Shown: piece by piece, positions 5,431-7,661 of the stretch
How positions within the stretch are numbered: the first letter of the stretch is position 1
Layout: each line of letters opens with the position of its first letter
From: DASPXK01 sp035637315
GTDB taxonomy: Bacteria > Chloroflexota > UBA6077 > JACCZL01
DNA: 7,661 bases
Assembly: GCA_035637315.1 (NCBI GenBank)
Contig: DASPXK010000395.1
Location: 1 to 7,661 of the forward strand
Reading direction: 5' to 3'
Translations under genes and position numbers: made by a program
The notes under the pieces: model-generated
Databases searched by the model: none
What the model saw: the letters and a program-made list of their open reading frames with translations, nothing else
Told to the model about the DNA's origin: nothing

Positions 5431-5886
5431 CTACCGCCAGACGAGGGGCGTGTCGCCCGCGAGCCTGTAGCCCGACCTCGATCGCCACCGCCCGACTGTT
5501 GGAGGCGGAGCCGCGCTCCAGGAAATGCTGATCTGGGAGCCGCTCGCCAGGGCGGCCGCGTTGTGCTTCGAGCAGACCGTCAGCCGCTTAAGAAAGCCAC
5601 CGTCCGGTTGCGTTACCTCCACGGTGTAGGTGCCGTTCGTCATGTCCGAGCAGGTTGGGGCGCCCGGTAGGCCGCCCTGAAAGTTTCGAGCGATGAGCGC
5701 GACGACGATGCTGTGGCCGGCCGCCACCACCCGCCAGTCGTGATCGTCAGGCTGGTCTGGTGTCGTCGAACGCAGTCCCGAGCGTCTGGACCACCGCCGG
5801 GGCCGCCCGGGCCGGCGGCGCGCGCAGGCCGAACGCCGCCACCAGCGCCAGCGCGGCCAGCCGAATGAAGAACGAAGAAGTCTCAC
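5431..5886 (-). pseudogene. Secreted beta-sandwich surface protein, frameshifted and truncated
   Basis: The gene begins at GTG 5886 (MRLLR). The next frame supplies the signal peptide FFIRLAALALVAAFGLRAPP, with ARA|AP as cleavage site, and PAVVQTLGTAFDDT. The first frame then resumes with DDHDWRVVAAGHSIVVALIA, NGTYTVEVTQPDGG, LTVCSKHNAAALASG and SQISISWSA. This is the pattern of a family of exported domains (x-NxYTVDxxV..VxCSAHNxxALxSGDxIxV) that I recall from large Chloroflexi and Actinobacteria surface proteins. Near 5510 the expected continuation SASNSRAVAIEV is in yet another frame. The last dozen codons (RLAGDTPLVWR, TAG 5431-5433) match the end of the GDWDG-repeat protein at 6956. At least three frame changes (about 5871, 5760, 5510) and the abrupt tail show a decayed gene with its middle deleted. 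The family name is from memory; secretion is clear. Confidence 0.6.
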
Positions 5887-6251
5887 TGCCCAGCCCCGCG
5901 CGCGGGCCTGGCCCGCGGCCTGGCTGCCATCCTACGCGAGGAGTGAGCCGTCTGGCCTGGCTCGTCTTGCCCTCGCCCCGGAACGCTCTTCTACCGATCT
6001 GACCCAAAGAGGCTCTCAGGATGACAACCGGGCAGCGCTCGAGGGAGAGGGGCCGGGAACAAGCGCGCTTTGAGGGCTGAGAGAAGCGCTGGACGTCTAG
6101 CGAAGGCGCCGCCGAGCGGAGGGGTGGATGGAGACATTTGTCGGCCTCGAGGAGCTGCTCGGTCGGCTTGCTCCCGTCGGCCTCGAGAAGGGCTGGGCTC
6201 AGGATGGCAGAATCGCACCCCCTGGGTGCGGCATCGAGCCGTGGCAAGCGT
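5887..6251. other. Gene-free stretch with short repeats
   Basis: No convincing gene is seen on either strand; open frames here are Arg/Pro/Ser-rich shadows. It holds a perfect palindrome CGCGGGCC-T-GGCCCGCG (5901-5917). It also has two copies of CTCAGGATG (6015-6023 and 6198-6206), each in a context resembling the interspersed sequence whose minus strand reads TCATCCTGAG, the source of the spurious peptide CHPE seen in many genomes. A 12-base direct repeat GTCGGCCTCGAG lies at 6140-6151 and 6176-6187, and a hairpin GCACCC-CCT-GGGTGC at 6215-6229. The last of these lies 23 bases beyond the stop of the 78-codon gene and could serve as its terminator, although no T-run follows. Confidence 0.5.
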
Positions 6252-6488
6252 CTAGCTCGCGTGCTCGGCTACGAGTGGGTCGAGGGCATCCTCGCCTTCG
6301 ATTTTGCCCAGGCTCCGAAACCGCTCGACCTCGACGTGCCCGTCATCGAAGAACTCTACCTCCCAGCGCTGGCCAGGGACAGTGACTATCACCATCACCG
6401 AATCCCGGACGTGCTCGAGGCGATACCAAATCTTGGCCCGCTCGAGTTGTTCGAGAAACTGGAGCAGCTTGCCTAACGAGCCCTTCAT
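6252..6488 (-). CDS. Small hypothetical protein, possible immunity/antitoxin partner
   Basis: This 78-residue acidic protein has an N-terminal amphipathic helix (LGKLLQFLEQLERAKIWY, residues 5-22) followed by beta strands: SVMVIVTVPGQRWEVEFFDD (30-49) and GHVEVERF (50-57). An acidic tail, IEGEDALDPL, comes last. The core VxVxVPGxRWEVEFxxDGxVEVERF is one I recall from a widespread family of small, uncharacterised proteins in Chloroflexi and cyanobacteria. ATG 6488 has AGGTGAGG four bases upstream, a strong ribosome-binding site overlapping the end of the preceding gene. The spacer to the 67-codon gene is 6 bases, so the two are surely cotranscribed. The opposite strand also has an open frame (6138-6476), which is its shadow. 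A two-gene cassette with a small acidic second protein fits toxin-immunity layouts, but that role is inferred only from layout and charge. Confidence 0.75.
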   Translation of the reverse strand: MKGSLGKLLQFLEQLERAKIWYRLEHVRDSVMVIVTVPGQRWEVEFFDDGHVEVERFRSLGKIEGEDALDPLVAEHAS

Positions 6489-6494
6489 CGTGCC

Positions 6495-6698
6495 TCACCT
6501 GTCGAGCCGACGGTCGGTCAGCAGCTTGCGTATCGTCCGGTAGCCGGGCAAACCCCGTCTGGCCCCGCGCTCGATCTCTGTGAACGGAAGGTCCAGAATT
6601 TCTTCCCAGCTCGGCGCACCTTCTTCAAGCTCGGCATTCTTGATGCTCGCCTTCTTGCGTCTCAAAATCTGACTGACCGTCTCATCCGCGTCATTCAC
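6495..6698 (-). CDS. Small basic hypothetical protein, possible toxin-type partner
   Basis: This 67-residue protein is highly charged, with a basic first third (ILRRKKASIKN, residues 11-21), a central GAPSWEEILDLPFTEIERGA (27-46) and a basic end, PGYRTIRKLLTDRRLDR (51-67). The SWxxIxxxxxxEIxxxA..G..PGYxTIxKLLxDxRxD pattern is, from memory, a conserved family of small proteins, sometimes found as the C-terminal tip of polymorphic toxins; I cannot name the family with certainty. The start is GTG 6698. The frame is open back to a TGA about 100 bases upstream, but no other ATG, GTG or TTG lies between, so this is the first possible start; GAGAAG sits three bases before it. The 78-codon gene follows after 6 bases. 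It is full length with an intact frame, unlike its decayed neighbours. A toxin role is a hypothesis. Confidence 0.72.
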   Translation of the reverse strand: MNDADETVSQILRRKKASIKNAELEEGAPSWEEILDLPFTEIERGARRGLPGYRTIRKLLTDRRLDR

Positions 6699-6807
6699 GG
6701 TCTTCTCGAATCGCGCTGTGTCGGCGTCTCGAAGACCTGGAGCTACCCTACGGCCTGGGCTGGAGTCAGGACCACAGGTGTGGACTCCACGCTCTCACGC
6801 GCTGATT

Positions 6808-6823
6808 GTCTCACATTTGAGAC
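6808..6823. promoter_or_regulatory. Operator-like inverted repeat upstream of the two-gene cassette
   Basis: GTCTCA-CATT-TGAGAC is a perfect 6-bp inverted repeat with a four-base centre, about 110 bases before the start of the 67-codon gene, in the 257-base spacer 6699-6955. It has lower GC content than its surroundings and the symmetry expected of a dimeric repressor site. A second inverted repeat, CCACA-GG-TGTGG, lies at 6772-6783. No clear -35/-10 pair is seen in the spacer, and otherwise I find no gene in it. Confidence 0.35.
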
Positions 6824-6955
6824 GACATGCCAGGGCCGGAGACGGGTCCCTGTTCTGGACGCCGAATCTCTTCTGCAAGGCGCAGGAGCCGCGTCAATCC
6901 TCGCTGATTGTCGTACGGCAGGGGGCTGGCTTTGCAGCCGTGCCGCCACGGGTGG

Positions 6956-7661
6956 CTACCGCCAGACGAGGGGGGTGTCGCCGGCCAGTCCGTAGCCAAA
7001 GCCGACGTCGTTGACACCGTTCGAGTTGCTGTTGCGAAGCTGCCTCACGAGCGATCCGCCAGCGGCGCGCACGATGCCGGCTGTGACGGTCCCGCTGCCA
7101 TCCCAGTCGCCGACGACCGGGCTGTCGCCGGCGAGGCCGTACCCGAATCCGACGTCGTCGACACTGGTCGCGTTGGCGTTTTTCAGCTCCCAGATGCCCG
7201 GCGAGCGGTAGACGCCGATCGTCGCCCCGCCAATGCCATCCCAGTCCCCGGCCAGCACGGCGTTGGGCGGGCTGTTGTCGGAGGCGAAGCCGTAGGTGAG
7301 GACGACGTCGGCGAACCCGGAGCTATTGCTGTTGCGCGGGAAGAACTGATCGCCCCGCCGGACGCCGACCGTCTCGGTCCCGTTGCCGTCCCAGTCGCCG
7401 CAGATCGGGATGTCGCCCGGCAGGCCGAAGGTGAAGCTCAGATCCGCCTGGCCGCTCGAGTTGCTGTTGCGCAAGAGCCAGTTGCCATTGCGGAAGAGGC
7501 CCGGCGTCCGCGAGCCGTTGCCGTCCCAGTCGCCATCAGCGGGGCGGTGTCGGTGGGCAGGCCGTAGGTGAAGGCGATGTCGGCCACGCCGCTCGACTGG
7601 GCGGCGCGCAGGAGCCAGTCCCCGGCCCGGAAGACGGCCGGCTTGGCATGGCCGGCCAGCG
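6956..7661 (-). CDS. GDWDG-repeat (FG-GAP/VCBS-like) surface protein, 3' part, frame change inside
   Basis: The frame runs in from the right edge, so the N-terminus is missing. It consists of repeats of about 45-50 residues with the consensus LRNSNSSGxADxxFxYGLxG, then DxPxxGDWDGxGxxTxGV. Four GDWDG loops are visible, plus a degenerate unit at the edge (AVFRAGDWLLRAAQSSG). The D-x-D-G-x-G loops look like calcium-binding turns of FG-GAP/VCBS-type beta propellers found in secreted or cell-surface proteins. The last repeat ends just before its GDWDG as GDTPLVWR and TAG 6956-6958. Near 7535 the frame changes by one base: AFTYGLPTDTAPL is in one frame, GDWDGNGSRTPGLF in the next. The TTG at 7474 is inside a repeat and is not a real start. 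The indel may be an error or decay. No transmembrane anchor or sorting signal is seen at the C-terminus. Confidence 0.75.
   Translation of the reverse strand, partial: AGRPCQAGRLPGRGLAPARRPVERRGRHRLHLRPAHRHRPADGDWDGNGSRTPGLFRNGNWLLRNSNSSGQADLSFTFGLPGDIPICGDWDGNGTETVGVRRGDQFFPRNSNSSGFADVVLTYGFASDNSPPNAVLAGDWDGIGGATIGVYRSPGIWELKNANATSVDDVGFGYGLAGDSPVVGDWDGSGTVTAGIVRAAGGSLVRQLRNSNSNGVNDVGFGYGLAGDTPLVWR

Noticed and set aside
6138..6476. Plus-strand frame of 112 codons opposite the 78-codon gene
   Set aside because: The minus strand has the family-like core, a strong ribosome-binding site and tight coupling to its neighbour; the plus frame has none of these.
6956..7661. CRISPR-like periodic repeats
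   Set aside because: The periodicity of about 140 bases is explained by protein-level GDWDG repeats; units diverge at the DNA level and there are no spacers.
1..7661. tRNA, rRNA, riboswitch, integrase or transposase gene
   Set aside because: None was recognised on either strand by eye; short RNA genes could still be missed without a covariance search.

Overview
The window is GC-rich bacterial DNA with closely packed genes on both strands. The gene types suggest Chloroflexota or a neighbouring phylum: a mycoredoxin-type CGYC glutaredoxin, surface proteins with GDWDG repeats, small hypothetical proteins of a kind I associate with Chloroflexi and cyanobacteria, and C/G-rich palindromic interspersed repeats. 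This placement is an inference from gene style; no rRNA or other marker gene is present.

The first 4.3 kb is an ordinary, intact metabolic region. It opens with the C-terminal end of an RND-type efflux pump (+). After a palindromic repeat, two minus-strand genes follow: a CGYC glutaredoxin (1571 to 1335) and a PaaG-like enoyl-CoA hydratase/isomerase (1276 to 488), separated by a 37-bp hairpin repeat. Divergent from them is malate synthase A (aceB, 1700-3298), the second enzyme of the glyoxylate shunt. Eight bases after it starts a Gfo/Idh/MocA-family oxidoreductase (3307-4311), probably cotranscribed. No isocitrate lyase is visible.

From about 4.3 kb to the right edge the character changes to accessory, decaying DNA. 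It contains a fragment of a cadherin-like/Ig-like adhesin repeat (minus, 4294-4440); a retropepsin-like aspartic protease with a DAG active site, broken by a -1 frame change (plus, 4586-5004); a frameshifted fragment of unknown function (minus, 5043-5287); a second, inverted copy of the 37-bp repeat (5356-5392); a frameshifted secreted beta-sandwich protein whose tail is a short remnant of a GDWDG-repeat protein (minus, 5431-5886); and a gene-free stretch with short repeats. Next come two compact intact minus-strand genes (67 and 78 codons, 6 bases apart) that look like a toxin/immunity-type or other two-gene cassette. Last is the 3' part of a GDWDG (FG-GAP/VCBS-like) repeat surface protein that runs off the right edge and also carries a frame change.

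The most notable points are the broken retropepsin gene with its unusual N-terminal fusion, the 67/78-codon pair, and the clustering of apparent single-base indels in this right half only. That clustering means either real gene decay or local sequencing error. The two inverted 37-bp repeats bracket about 4 kb that includes aceB and the oxidoreductase gene.
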